Shown here piece after piece: positions 17,970-25,860 of a stretch of DNA of 64,000 nucleotides. The position numbers were made by a program, and so were the translations under genes. Each line of letters opens with the position of its first letter. Within the stretch, counting starts at the first letter, position 1. The notes beneath the pieces were generated by a model, which saw only the letters and a list, made by a program, of their open reading frames with translations, was not told where the DNA came from and did not search any database. Source of the stretch: an uncultured Verrucomicrobiota bacterium (GTDB lineage: Bacteria; Verrucomicrobiota; Kiritimatiellia; CAIQIC01; Lenti-01); the NCBI GenBank assembly GCA_938003985.1, contig CALKWZ010000069.1, positions 6,087 through 70,086 of the forward strand, written 5' to 3'.

Positions 17970-18770
17970 ATGAAGGCGAAGAAGGACGGGGCGAAGAAGG
18001 ACAAGAAGTTCAAGTACGAGAAGGAACTCGCCAAGCTGCAGGTCGAGCTGGTGAAGCTGCAGGAGTGGATCAAGCAGAAGGGGCTGCGGGTGGTGGCGAT
18101 TTTCGAGGGGCGCGACGCCGCGGGCAAGGGCGGCGCGATCAAGCGCATCACGGAATGCCTGAATCCCCGCATCTGCCGCGTGGTGGCCTTGGGCACGCCC
18201 ACGGACAAGGAAAAAACGCAGTGGTATTTCCAGCGCTACGTGCCGCACCTGCCCGCCGCGGGGGAAATGGTGCTGTTCGACCGCAGCTGGTACAACCGCT
18301 CGGGCGTGGAGCACGTGATGGGCTTCTGCACGGAGACGGAGTACGAGGAATTCCTGCGCTCGTGCCCGGAATTCGAGCGCATGCTGGTGCGCTCGGGCAT
18401 CATCCTCATCAAGTACTGGTTCTCGGTGTCGGACGAGGAGCAGGAGAAGCGGTTCCGGGCGCGGATCGACGACCCGACCAAGCGCTGGAAGCTCAGCCCG
18501 ATGGACCTCGAATCGCGCGCGCGCTGGGTGGATTATTCCAAGGCGAAGGACCGGATGTTCGCGGTGTGCGACATCCCGCAGGCGCCGTGGAACGTGGTGA
18601 ACGCGGACGACAAGAAGCGGGCGCGGCTGAACTGCATCCACCACCTCCTGAGCCAGATCAAGTACAAGGACCTGACGCCGGAGAAGATCGAGCTGCCGCC
18701 GCGGCAGAAGCGCAAGGGCTACGTGCGCCCGCCGCTGTCGGACCAGCACTTCGTGCCGGAAGTCTATTAG
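17970..18770 (+). CDS. ppk2: Polyphosphate kinase 2 family protein (266 aa)
   Basis: The PPK2 core is complete: Walker A GRDAAGKGG (about residue 47), Walker B VLFDRSWYNRSGVEHVMGFC, the conserved FSVSDEEQEKRF helix and the lid KRWKLSPMD. These enzymes move phosphate between polyphosphate and nucleoside phosphates, class I usually phosphorylating nucleoside diphosphates. The length fits the one-domain class I form. The ATG at 17970 follows CGGAGGAA; an upstream in-frame start would add a non-conserved leader. Lys-rich N-terminus (KAKKDGAKKDKKFK). Confidence 0.92.
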   Translation: MKAKKDGAKKDKKFKYEKELAKLQVELVKLQEWIKQKGLRVVAIFEGRDAAGKGGAIKRITECLNPRICRVVALGTPTDKEKTQWYFQRYVPHLPAAGEMVLFDRSWYNRSGVEHVMGFCTETEYEEFLRSCPEFERMLVRSGIILIKYWFSVSDEEQEKRFRARIDDPTKRWKLSPMDLESRARWVDYSKAKDRMFAVCDIPQAPWNVVNADDKKRARLNCIHHLLSQIKYKDLTPEKIELPPRQKRKGYVRPPLSDQHFVPEVY

Positions 18771-18775
18771 GGCAA

Positions 18776-18803
18776 GCAAAAGGTCGGCCGTTTTCGGCTG
18801 ACC
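18776..18803 (-). terminator. Intrinsic terminator between convergent genes
   Basis: GGTCGGCCG-tttt-CGGCTGACC forms a stem. Read on the minus strand it is followed by TTTTGCTT, so it suits the gene ending at 18840. The stem also lies just after the ppk2 stop. Confidence 0.6.
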
Positions 18804-18839
18804 TGGTTCATTCCCGGCGCGGGGCCGCGGGGGGCGGGT

Positions 18840-19571
18840 TTATTCTTCCGTCGGCATCATCTGCTGCATTTGCTGCATCATGGCGCCGAAATCCATGCCT
18901 TCCATCATGACGGCCTGCAGGCTGGCGGCCTGGACGTAGTCGGCCGGAATCGCGAACTGGGCGGCGTCCGGCATGGAGAAGTCGTAGTTCTTGAAGAAGA
19001 TGACGGACTGGATGGGCATGGCCGGCTGGCCGGCGCCCATGGGGGCGTTGGCGGTGACGGTCATCTTGACGGGCATGTTTTTGTTCTTGGGGGAGAAGAG
19101 CATGATCATGTCGGTGGCGATGCCCTGCTCGACCATGGCGATGCGGCGCTTGATGCAATCCTCGCCTTCGTAGGGTTCCGTGCCGAGTTCTTCGATCTTG
19201 GGCATGGCCGCGGGGGCGGCGGCATCGTCGGCGGTTTCGTCGTTGCGGACGTATTTCTTCTTGTCGGGGAAGAGCGTGTAGTTGACGGACCGGCCGCCTT
19301 CCGGGATGTCGAGCGCGACCATCTTGAGGTTCATGAAGGGCATGGACATTTCGGTGCGGGTCTTGCCGCCGTCGCGGACGGTGCGGGAAGTCATGTTCAT
19401 GCCCATGGCCTGCATGACCATGTCGACGGAGTAGGTGGTCTGGAGCCCGAGTTCCTTTTCGAGCTTCATCCAGGGCTGCGCCGCCTGCGAATCGGCTTCC
19501 TGGGCGAGGGCGGGCGCGGCGCAGGCCAGCGCGAGGACGAGGGCGGCGAACAAGCGGAGCGGCGATTTCAT
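18840..19571 (-). CDS. Exported DUF4412/LolA-like protein with Met-rich tail (243 aa)
   Basis: A signal peptide (LFAALVLALACAAPALAQ) precedes a region resembling outer-membrane-associated LolA-like or DUF4412 proteins: TTYSVDMVMQAMGMNMTSRT, an MSMPFMNLKMVALD strand and a PDKKKYVRND segment. The C-terminus is unusually Met-rich (AVMMEGMDFGAMMQQMQQMM). It is probably periplasmic, with no catalytic motif. The family call rests on overall pattern only. Confidence 0.55.
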   Translation of the reverse strand: MKSPLRLFAALVLALACAAPALAQEADSQAAQPWMKLEKELGLQTTYSVDMVMQAMGMNMTSRTVRDGGKTRTEMSMPFMNLKMVALDIPEGGRSVNYTLFPDKKKYVRNDETADDAAAPAAMPKIEELGTEPYEGEDCIKRRIAMVEQGIATDMIMLFSPKNKNMPVKMTVTANAPMGAGQPAMPIQSVIFFKNYDFSMPDAAQFAIPADYVQAASLQAVMMEGMDFGAMMQQMQQMMPTEE

Positions 19572-19672
19572 GGGGACCTCCTGGGGCGGTTGGTTTTCGC
19601 CGAAGATACCACGGCAGCGGCGCGGGCGGAAAAGGTTTTCTTGCGGGGGGCGGCCTTGGTAAGGTGCCGCGC

Positions 19673-20578
19673 ATGAACAAGCCGACCTTGATGATCCTGG
19701 CCGCCGGAATGGGCAGCCGCTACGGGGGACTGAAGCAGATCGATCCGGTGGGGCCGGCGGGCGAGATCGTGCTGGATTATTCCATCTTCGACGCCGCGCG
19801 CGCCGGCTTCGGCCGCGTCGTCTTCGTGATCCGGCGGGACATCGAGGCGGCGTTCCGGGCGACGGTCGGGGCGAAGTGGGAGGCGCGGATTCCCTGCGCC
19901 TATGCGTTTCAGGACCTGGCCGACGTGCCGGCGGGCTTCGCGGTGCCGGCGGACCGCGCCAAGCCGTGGGGCACGGCCCACGCCATCCGCGCGGGCCGGC
20001 GCGAGATCGCGGAACCCTTCGCGGCGATCAACGCGGACGATTTCTACGGCGCGGCCTCGTTCCGCGCCTTGGCGGCGCACCTGGCCGGCGCAGAGCGCGC
20101 GGCGGGGCACTGCATGGTGGCGTTCCGCCTGGACCAGACGCTCTCGGAACACGGCAGCGTGAGCCGCGGCGTGTGCCTGTGCGGGCCGGACCGCCTGCTG
20201 ACGGGCATCCAGGAGCGCACGAAAATCACGCGCCGCGCGGACGGGACGCTCTGGGACGAACCGGACGGCGGGCCGGCGACGGCGCTGACGGGCGCGGAGC
20301 CGGTTTCGATGAATTGCTGGGGCTTCCTGCCGTCGGTGTTCGGAGACCTGGACGCGGCGTTCGAGCAATTCCTGCGGGGCGCGGGCGGGCAGTCGCCGAA
20401 GAAGGAATTCACGATTCCGGCGGTGGTGGACGGGTTGATCCGGTCGGGCCGGGGCACGGTGAAGGTGCTGGAGACGACGGCGCGGTGGTTCGGCGTGACC
20501 TATCGCGAGGACAAGGCGACGGTGCAGGAATCGATCCGCGCGCTCGTCGCCGCCGGGGAATATCCGGCGCAGCTGTAG
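19673..20578 (+). CDS. NDP-sugar pyrophosphorylase-type nucleotidyltransferase (301 aa)
   Basis: The N-terminal LMILAAGMGSRYGGLKQID is the nucleotide-binding signature of GlmU/RfbA-type sugar-phosphate nucleotidyltransferases. INADDFYG carries the metal-binding Asp, and EPVSMNCWGFLPSVFGDLD fits the sugar-binding strand. It activates a sugar phosphate with a nucleoside triphosphate; the sugar is not readable. The start at 19673 puts the signature at the very N-terminus. Confidence 0.85.
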   Translation: MNKPTLMILAAGMGSRYGGLKQIDPVGPAGEIVLDYSIFDAARAGFGRVVFVIRRDIEAAFRATVGAKWEARIPCAYAFQDLADVPAGFAVPADRAKPWGTAHAIRAGRREIAEPFAAINADDFYGAASFRALAAHLAGAERAAGHCMVAFRLDQTLSEHGSVSRGVCLCGPDRLLTGIQERTKITRRADGTLWDEPDGGPATALTGAEPVSMNCWGFLPSVFGDLDAAFEQFLRGAGGQSPKKEFTIPAVVDGLIRSGRGTVKVLETTARWFGVTYREDKATVQESIRALVAAGEYPAQL

Positions 20579-20611
20579 GGGGGGGAGCGAGGGAAGCGCA
20601 GGGGGCGAAGA

Positions 20612-20790
20612 GAGGATTTCTTCCGGATTTGGCCGGCGCAAAATCCAGGGCGCGTCTTTTCCGCGCGGAGGCTTCGAGGCCGACCGCTCGCGGACACAAG
20701 TCCTGCTCGGGTCGTCCGCAAAGCCTCCTCATCGGAAAATCCACGCCTTGTTTTTGCGGGGAATCCCGTTCAAATCCGGAAGAAATCCTC
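20612..20790. repeat. 179-bp palindromic element, copy 1
   Basis: The ends are perfect 20-bp inverted repeats (GAGGATTTCTTCCGGATTTG and its complement). Further pairing continues inward (GCGGAGGCTT with AAGCCTCCTC; CGACC with GGTCG) to a terminal GGAC-ACAA-GTCC hairpin. A colinear 179-bp copy lies at 30581-30759, offset 9969, without gaps. Differences between the copies in the arms are compensatory. No gene is visible in it. The rest of 20579-20940 holds only a CTGAACCCTGAACC-type repeat (about 20876-20930). Confidence 0.85.
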
Positions 20791-20946
20791 GGCCTCCGCA
20801 CCTCGCGGGAAGCAAGGGCAATCGTGGTATCGGAGCCAAGATGCGCGGCAGACCGGGAGGGGCTGGTTCGTTGATTCCTGAACCCTGAACCCTGAACCGT
20901 TGAACGGTGAACCTTGAACCCCTGCGGACGGTGGCCGCATTAGGGC

Positions 20947-20995
20947 AAAAAAAGGTCCGTGCCAGGCGTTATCGGGGGGGGGTAGCCTGGCACGG
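20947..20995 (-). terminator. Rho-independent terminator of the candidate small RNA
   Basis: CCGTGCCAGGC and GCCTGGCACGG form a perfect 11-bp stem around a C9-containing loop, followed three bases later by seven U on the minus strand. Confidence 0.9.
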
Positions 20996-21124
20996 ATGAG
21001 TGCAGACGGGCGGAGTATGGGGGGGTCTCCGTAGTCCCATCTGCTTGCTGCGTGGTTAGCAGCAAGCTGTTAAAATCGTGTTTGAAAGAACGACCGGGGA
21101 GAATCTTCAAATCCCCGATTTGTT
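20947..21124 (-). ncRNA. Candidate small RNA gene (about 178 nt)
   Basis: A complete transcription unit is visible. A near-consensus sigma-70 promoter (21130-21158) is followed by four hairpins. H1 is 21088-21125. H2 is 21043-21067, with GCTTGCTGC pairing GCAGCAAGC. H3 is 21002-21044, with GCAGAYGGG and CGGAG stems. H4 is the terminator, 20957-20995, followed by U7. The loops of H3 and H4 carry runs of seven and nine C. No Rfam family (6S, tmRNA, RNase P, SRP) was recognised. There is no convincing open frame. The unit starts just 3' of the TPR lipoprotein gene on the same strand. Confidence 0.7.
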
Positions 21125-21129
21125 CCGTC

Positions 21130-21158
21130 ACTATACGGGACGGAGGGGGGGGTGTCAA
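21130..21158 (-). promoter_or_regulatory. Strong sigma-70-like promoter of the candidate small RNA
   Basis: On the minus strand the -35 is TTGACA (21153-21158), the spacer 17 bases beginning with C8, and the -10 TATAGT (21130-21135). The expected start is about 21123. Confidence 0.8.
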
Positions 21159-21176
21159 CTCCGCGCCCGCGGTTTT

Positions 21177-22376
21177 TCACCTTTTTTCGGGCAGGGGCTC
21201 AAGCGGTTGGCGCAGAGCGGGAAAGGTGCGGAGGATATCCTTGGGGAAGCGATAATCGGGGAAGGCGCGCTTGCGGTACTCGGCGACCTGCCAGGCCAGG
21301 TCCCGGCGCTGGGCGCCGAGCCAGGCCCGCACCAGCTGGTCCATGATGGCGATCTGGACTTCCGGCGGCCGCTTGAGCGCGCGGGCCCAGGCGCGTTCGA
21401 GATAGCGGGCGGCGATTTCGGCGTCGCCGAGTTTCAGGTTGATGCTGCCGAGCGTTTCGAGAACGAGCGGGTTTTCGGGATCGAGCCGGTCGGCCTTGCC
21501 GGCGTGGCGCAGGGCGGTCAGCAGTTCGCCGCCGCCGTTGAGCATGCAATAGGCGAGGTTGTTGAGGATCTTGGGATTGTCGGGATCGAGGGCGAGCGCG
21601 GCGCGGAAGACGGGGATCGCTTCCTTGTAGCGCCGCTTGCGGACGAGGACGTTGCCCTGGCCGAGCAGCGCCTCCACGTCGGTCGAGCCCGCGTAGGCGT
21701 CCTCCTGGATGGCGACGTAGGCGGCCTGGGCGCGGCGGTAGAACCCCTGGTCGAACCAGAAATCCGCCAGCACGAGTTTCTGGTCGCGCGTGGGTTCCAT
21801 CCGTTCCAGCGCGCCGGGCTTGAGGAGGCACAGCGCGGCGTGCTTGAGCGGCTCGCGGCGGGCGAAGAATTCCTCCTCGGGCAAGGTCTGGATTTCCCCG
21901 TTGCCGTCGAGCAGCGCCACGGTGCCCGCGGCGCGGTCCCAGGCGACGGGGACGAAGGCCGCGGCGTTGGGTTCGTAGCGGAGTCCCGGCGGCAGCAGCA
22001 CCAGCAGGGGCCGGTTGCCGGCGAGCCACTTGGCCAGTTCCCGTTCGTCGGCCTTCACGACCGCCAGCACGCGGTGGTTGGCGCGGGCCGCGGCGCGCAG
22101 GGCGTTGCGGTCCATCTGGGCGGGCCGCGCGGCGGGAGGCAGGATCTTGTCGAGCTGGGCGGCGTCGAGGCGCGCGCCGTTGGCGGCGAAGAAGGCGGCG
22201 ACGATGGCGCGGTCGGCGCGCGGCTGGTCCGTTGGCACCGCGGGCACGCGCTGGAGGGCCAGGCGTTCGGCGCCGGGCCGGCCGGGCGTGGCGCAGCCGG
22301 CGGCCAGCGCCAACAGGGGGACGCACCAGAGCCAGCCGCCCTGCCGGCGCAGGAACGATGGGCGGGGGCGGCGCAT
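21177..22376 (-). CDS. Lipoprotein with degenerate C39 peptidase-like domain and TPR repeats (399 aa)
   Basis: A lipobox (LLALAAGC) follows the N-terminal helix. Residues about 45-190 have the layout of C39/papain-like peptidases paired with TPRs (VPAVPTDQ start, LAKWLAGNRPLLVLL, FVPVAWDRAAGTVALLDGNG). However, the expected catalytic Cys segment reads RADRAIVAAFF and no active-site His is evident, so it looks catalytically dead. From about residue 205 TPR units follow (VEALLGQGNVLVRKRRYKEA, PKILNNLAYCMLNGG). It is likely an envelope scaffold. It sits 9 bases downstream of the BON lipoprotein gene, so the two form an operon. The C39 assignment is inference. Confidence 0.65.
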   Translation of the reverse strand: MRRPRPSFLRRQGGWLWCVPLLALAAGCATPGRPGAERLALQRVPAVPTDQPRADRAIVAAFFAANGARLDAAQLDKILPPAARPAQMDRNALRAAARANHRVLAVVKADERELAKWLAGNRPLLVLLPPGLRYEPNAAAFVPVAWDRAAGTVALLDGNGEIQTLPEEEFFARREPLKHAALCLLKPGALERMEPTRDQKLVLADFWFDQGFYRRAQAAYVAIQEDAYAGSTDVEALLGQGNVLVRKRRYKEAIPVFRAALALDPDNPKILNNLAYCMLNGGGELLTALRHAGKADRLDPENPLVLETLGSINLKLGDAEIAARYLERAWARALKRPPEVQIAIMDQLVRAWLGAQRRDLAWQVAEYRKRAFPDYRFPKDILRTFPALRQPLEPLPEKR

Positions 22377-22385
22377 GGGCGCGAC

Positions 22386-22688
22386 CTAGCGCTTGCGGGT
22401 GCGGTCGAGCACGTCGTAGACGCCCGGCGTGCCGCGGACGACGTGCAGCGCCCGCTGGCGGGCGGCTTCGTCGGGCACCGTGCCGTAGAGGATGGCGAGG
22501 CCGTTGTCCACGGTCACGCTCAGCATCGCGCGGCCGACCACGGCGTCGTCGTTCAGGCGGCTGTTGGCGACGGCGGCGACGCCGTCGTCGGAGGTGGGCT
22601 CGGCGGACAGGTCCTGGCCTTCGAGGGCCGCGCAGCCGGACCAGGCCAGCAGGGCGGCCAGAATCAGGAACGGAATCGTGCGTTTCAT
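22386..22688 (-). CDS. Small BON-domain lipoprotein (100 aa)
   Basis: A lipobox LLAWSGC marks a lipoprotein signal. The remainder matches a single BON domain: SRLNDDAVVGRAMLSVTVDN, then GLAILYGTVPDEAARQRALH and VRGTPGVYDVLD, the alternation of a short helix and strands with conserved Gly. BON domains bind lipid or surfaces; osmotically induced OsmY-like proteins carry them. It is the first gene of a two-gene unit with the TPR lipoprotein. Upstream is a CGGGACGG/CCGTCCCG hairpin (about 22709-22730), then the divergent rnhC. Confidence 0.8.
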   Translation of the reverse strand: MKRTIPFLILAALLAWSGCAALEGQDLSAEPTSDDGVAAVANSRLNDDAVVGRAMLSVTVDNGLAILYGTVPDEAARQRALHVVRGTPGVYDVLDRTRKR

Positions 22689-22821
22689 AGGCGGTCTCCA
22701 AAAATCGGCGGGACGGAGCCGTCCGTCCCGGTTTCCACGCCTCGAACTCTATGCCGCGAAATCCGGAAAGTCAATGGTCGGGCGGTTGCCAGCGGGGGTG
22801 GGGTCTGCTAGGGTCCGGACC

Positions 22822-23817
22822 ATGACGGACAAGAAGAATTCGTACACGATCAAGCTGACGCCGGACCAGATGGACGCGGCGGCGCGGATCCTGCGGGAGG
22901 GCAACTACCGCCCCCGGCGGGTGGAGTACGCCCTTGCGGCGGCGGAGGGCGAAGACTGCCAGATCGTGCTGTACCAGAGCGGCAAATGCCTGGTGCAGGG
23001 CAAGGGGGCGGCGGACTGGGTGACGTTCGTGCTGGAGCCCCAGGTGCTCGGCGAGGCCCGCCTGGGCTACGAAGACGTGCTCAATCCCGAAGCCAGCGCC
23101 CCCCACATGGGCGTGGACGAAAGCGGCAAGGGCGACTTCTTCGGTCCGCTGGTGATCGCCGCGGCCTACGTCGACGAAACCATCGCCAAGGACCTGAAGG
23201 CGATGAACGTGCGCGACAGCAAGACCATCACGACCGACAAGGCGGCGCAGGATCTCGCCAAGAAAATCCGCGCGCGGCTGGGCGACAAGTTCGTCGTCGT
23301 GTCCATCGGCCCGGCGGCCTACAACCGGCTGTACGCGACGATGGGCAGCGTGAACCGCATTTTGGCGTGGGGCCACGCCCGCGCCATCGAAAACCTGCTC
23401 GAAAAAGTGCCGACGTGTCCGCGCGCCCTGAGCGACCAGTTCGGCCCCGAGCAGCAGATCCAGCGTGCCCTGCAGCAGAAGGGCCGCAAGATCAAGCTCG
23501 AGCAGCGCCACAAGGCGGAAAGCGACGTCGCCGTGGCGGCGGCCTCGATCCTCGCGCGGTCGGGCTTCCTGACGGCGATGGACAAGCTGGGCGAGAAATA
23601 CGGCGTCAAGCTGCCCAAGGGCGCGTCCGACAAGGTCAAGCAGGTGGCCGGCGAGATCGCGAAAAAACACGGCGGCGCCGCGTTCCTCGACGTGGCCAAG
23701 TGCCACTTCAAGACGACCGACGACGTGCTCGTTCCGCTCGGCAAGTCGCGCCGAAGCGAAAACCTGCCCCCCGCGCCGGAACGCAAGGCGTTCGTGCCCC
23801 GGAGACCCGCGAAATGA
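22822..23817 (+). CDS. rnhC: Ribonuclease HIII (331 aa)
   Basis: The N-terminal about 95 residues form the TBP-like substrate-binding domain of RNase HIII (YTIKLTPDQMDAAARILREG). The catalytic core starts at GVDESGKGDFFGPLVIAAAY with the characteristic Asp-Glu pair, continues with RDSKTIT and SVNRILAWGHARAIENLL, and has SDQFG and AESDVAVAAASILAR with further acidic ligands. It cuts RNA in RNA/DNA hybrids. The stop overlaps the next start as ATGA, so the downstream FAH-family gene is coupled. Confidence 0.93.
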   Translation: MTDKKNSYTIKLTPDQMDAAARILREGNYRPRRVEYALAAAEGEDCQIVLYQSGKCLVQGKGAADWVTFVLEPQVLGEARLGYEDVLNPEASAPHMGVDESGKGDFFGPLVIAAAYVDETIAKDLKAMNVRDSKTITTDKAAQDLAKKIRARLGDKFVVVSIGPAAYNRLYATMGSVNRILAWGHARAIENLLEKVPTCPRALSDQFGPEQQIQRALQQKGRKIKLEQRHKAESDVAVAAASILARSGFLTAMDKLGEKYGVKLPKGASDKVKQVAGEIAKKHGGAAFLDVAKCHFKTTDDVLVPLGKSRRSENLPPAPERKAFVPRRPAK

Positions 23818-24689
23818 AATTGGTGCGCTACGGCGCGCCCGGCGCCGAACGGCCGGGCATCTGGCTGGACGCGACGAAGAAGGAACCCGCGCGGATTCTC
23901 GACGTGCGCGGCATGGTCTTCGATATCGCCGACTACGACGCGCGCTTCTGGGCCACGCACGGCGTCGAGCGCCTGCAGGCGCTGCTGAAAGAGCCGAACC
24001 TCAAGACGATCCCGGCCGACGGCGTGCGCCTGGGGCCGCCGGTGGCGCCGCCGCGGCAGATCATCTGCCTGGGCAAGAACTACCGCGACCACGCCAAGGA
24101 ATTCGACGCCAAGGTGCCCGAATTCCCCGTCTATTTCTCCAAGAGCCCCGGCTCCCTGAGCGGCCCGCACGATCCCATCCGGCTCAAGCCGGGCATGGAG
24201 CGCGTGGACGGCGAGGCCGAGCTGGCGGTCGTGGTCGGCCAGCGCGCGCGCGACATCCAGGAGGGCGAGGCCATGGGCCACGTCGCCGGCTACGCCGTGC
24301 TCAACGACGTGACCAACCGCGACCTGCAGAAGGCGCGCCTGCAGTGGTTCTTCGCCAAGAGCGCGGACTCGTTCGGGCCCATGGGCCCGTGGCTCGTCAC
24401 GCGCGACGACATCAAGCGGCCGCACGCGCTGGGCATCCGCCAGCGCGTCAACGGCGAGATCCTCCAGGAATCCAAGACCTCGCAGATGATTTTCCGCATC
24501 GACATGGTGCTGGCGGACCTGAGCCGGGTGCTGACCCTGGAGCCGGGCGACGTGATCTCCATGGGCACGCCGGGGGGCATCGGGTCCGCGCGCAAGCCGC
24601 CCGTGGTGCTGCACGAGGGCGACGTGGTCGAGTGCGAAATCGACGGCATCGGCACGCTGCGCAATCCGGTCGTCCTGGCCTACGGCTGA
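23814..24689 (+). CDS. Fumarylacetoacetate hydrolase family protein (291 aa)
   Basis: The FAH fold core is clear: ICLGKNYRDHAKEF, FSKSPGSLSGPHDPI, the metal-binding DGEAELAVVVGQRARDI, the conserved LNDVTNRDLQ and FGPMGPWLV, and VISMGTPGGIGSARKPP near the end. Members hydrolyse or decarboxylate acyl-pyruvates and related diketo acids using a divalent metal; the substrate here is unknown. An N-terminal about 70-residue segment precedes the core, as in the YcgM/UGL-type long forms. It overlaps rnhC by four bases. Confidence 0.88.
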   Translation: MKLVRYGAPGAERPGIWLDATKKEPARILDVRGMVFDIADYDARFWATHGVERLQALLKEPNLKTIPADGVRLGPPVAPPRQIICLGKNYRDHAKEFDAKVPEFPVYFSKSPGSLSGPHDPIRLKPGMERVDGEAELAVVVGQRARDIQEGEAMGHVAGYAVLNDVTNRDLQKARLQWFFAKSADSFGPMGPWLVTRDDIKRPHALGIRQRVNGEILQESKTSQMIFRIDMVLADLSRVLTLEPGDVISMGTPGGIGSARKPPVVLHEGDVVECEIDGIGTLRNPVVLAYG

Positions 24690-24697
24690 GCGCGGCG

Positions 24698-25297
24698 ATG
24701 ATCGCGGAGAGCCTGCGGCGGGAGCCGCAAACGGAAGCCGAATGGCTTGGACCGCTGCCGGTGAAAAGCTGGTTCGCGCATCCGGAGCGGCGGCTGGAGA
24801 TCGACCTCGGCAGCGGCAAGGGGCGGTTCCTGCTGGCCCGCGCGGCGAAATGCCCCGAGACCAATTTCCTGGGCATCGACCGCATGTTGCGGCGCATCCG
24901 CAAGGTGGACAACCGCGCGCGGCGGCTCGACCTGGACAACGTGCGGCTGATGCGCGTGGAGGGCTACTACGCCGTGGCCTACCTGGTTCCGCCCGCTTCC
25001 GTGGACGTCTACTACGTCTTCTTCCCCGATCCGTGGCCCAAGGCGCGGCACGAAGGCCACCGGCTGTTCAACCAGCTCTTCCTCGACGCCCTGCACCGGA
25101 CCCTCGCGCCCGGCGGCGTCGTCCACGTCGCGACCGACCACCTGCCGTACTTCGAGCAGCTCTCGGCGATTTTCGCGGGCGACGCCCGCTTCGCGCCCGT
25201 TGCGCCCTACGTCCCGCCGGAAGACGAACAGACCGACTTCGAGCGGTACTACGTCGCCACCAAGCCCATCGGCCGGCTGTCCGTGCGGAAGGCCTGA
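24698..25297 (+). CDS. trmB: tRNA (guanine-N7-)-methyltransferase (199 aa)
   Basis: The SAM-binding motif LEIDLGSGKGRFLLARA and the TrmB hallmark YYVFFPDPWPKARHEGHRLF are both present. The C-terminal VHVATDHLPYFEQ and TDFERYYVATKPIGRL also fit. It makes m7G46 in the variable loop of tRNAs. It follows the FAH gene by 8 bases and closes the rnhC-FAH-trmB unit. Confidence 0.93.
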   Translation: MIAESLRREPQTEAEWLGPLPVKSWFAHPERRLEIDLGSGKGRFLLARAAKCPETNFLGIDRMLRRIRKVDNRARRLDLDNVRLMRVEGYYAVAYLVPPASVDVYYVFFPDPWPKARHEGHRLFNQLFLDALHRTLAPGGVVHVATDHLPYFEQLSAIFAGDARFAPVAPYVPPEDEQTDFERYYVATKPIGRLSVRKA

Positions 25298-25326
25298 TCC
25301 CCGCTGGGGCTGCCGTCGGCGCGGGA

Positions 25327-25821
25327 TCAGCGGATCTTTTTCAGGTGCTGGGCGGTGAGGGCGCGGAATTCCTCCCATTCCGCGGGCGCGAACAGGCAGC
25401 GCGGAAAGATGAGATAGGTCGCGTCCGTCGGGTACAGCAGGATCAGCCGCGGGCTCTCTTTCCACTTGTGCAGGTGATCCCACGGAATCTCCATCGAGCC
25501 GAGGTCGGACTGCGAGCGCAGCCCGGCCGCGTCGATTCGGAATTCGGCGACATGGGCCAAGAAGCGGTTTTGCTTGAATTGCCTGGTGGCCCGCCAAGGG
25601 ATCACGGCGAAAAAGTATACGCCGAGGAATACCAGACTGCCCAGAGGCACGAACGTGGATGGGTCCCATGTGTCGGCCGAACAAATCTTGTGGACGGCTC
25701 CAAAGGCGGCCAGCGCCAGCATCAGGATCCCGGCCAAACCGAAAACGGGTCGCGGCCGCAGGTGCAGAAGAGCCGCGCGCCGGTAATCCTCTGGCCGGAT
25801 TTCTTGGCGGATGAAACACAT
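25327..25821 (-). CDS. YcxB-like membrane protein (164 aa)
   Basis: Two hydrophobic helices (VFGLAGILMLALAAFGAV and VPLGSLVFLGVYFFAVI) are followed by a C-terminal domain with the layout of YcxB-like proteins: FRIDAAGLRSQSDLGSMEIP, WDHLHKWKESPRLILLYPTD and the short LIFPRCLFAPAEWEEFRALT. Function is unknown. It is convergent with trmB and is the last gene before the low-GC patch on its left side. Confidence 0.6.
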   Translation of the reverse strand: MCFIRQEIRPEDYRRAALLHLRPRPVFGLAGILMLALAAFGAVHKICSADTWDPSTFVPLGSLVFLGVYFFAVIPWRATRQFKQNRFLAHVAEFRIDAAGLRSQSDLGSMEIPWDHLHKWKESPRLILLYPTDATYLIFPRCLFAPAEWEEFRALTAQHLKKIR

Positions 25822-25860
25822 GAATATTCTAGGACACCTGCAAATCCAGTCAGAATTGCC

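Noticed and set aside
20612..20790. The palindromic element as an insertion sequence
   Set aside because: It is only 179 bp with no reading frame and no clear target-site duplication, so at most a MITE-like element.
20947..21124. Candidate RNA as tmRNA, RNase P or SRP RNA
   Set aside because: It lacks the tRNA-like CCA end of tmRNA, the RNase P core sequences and the GGAA SRP apical loop. SRP RNA is found at 40913-41051.
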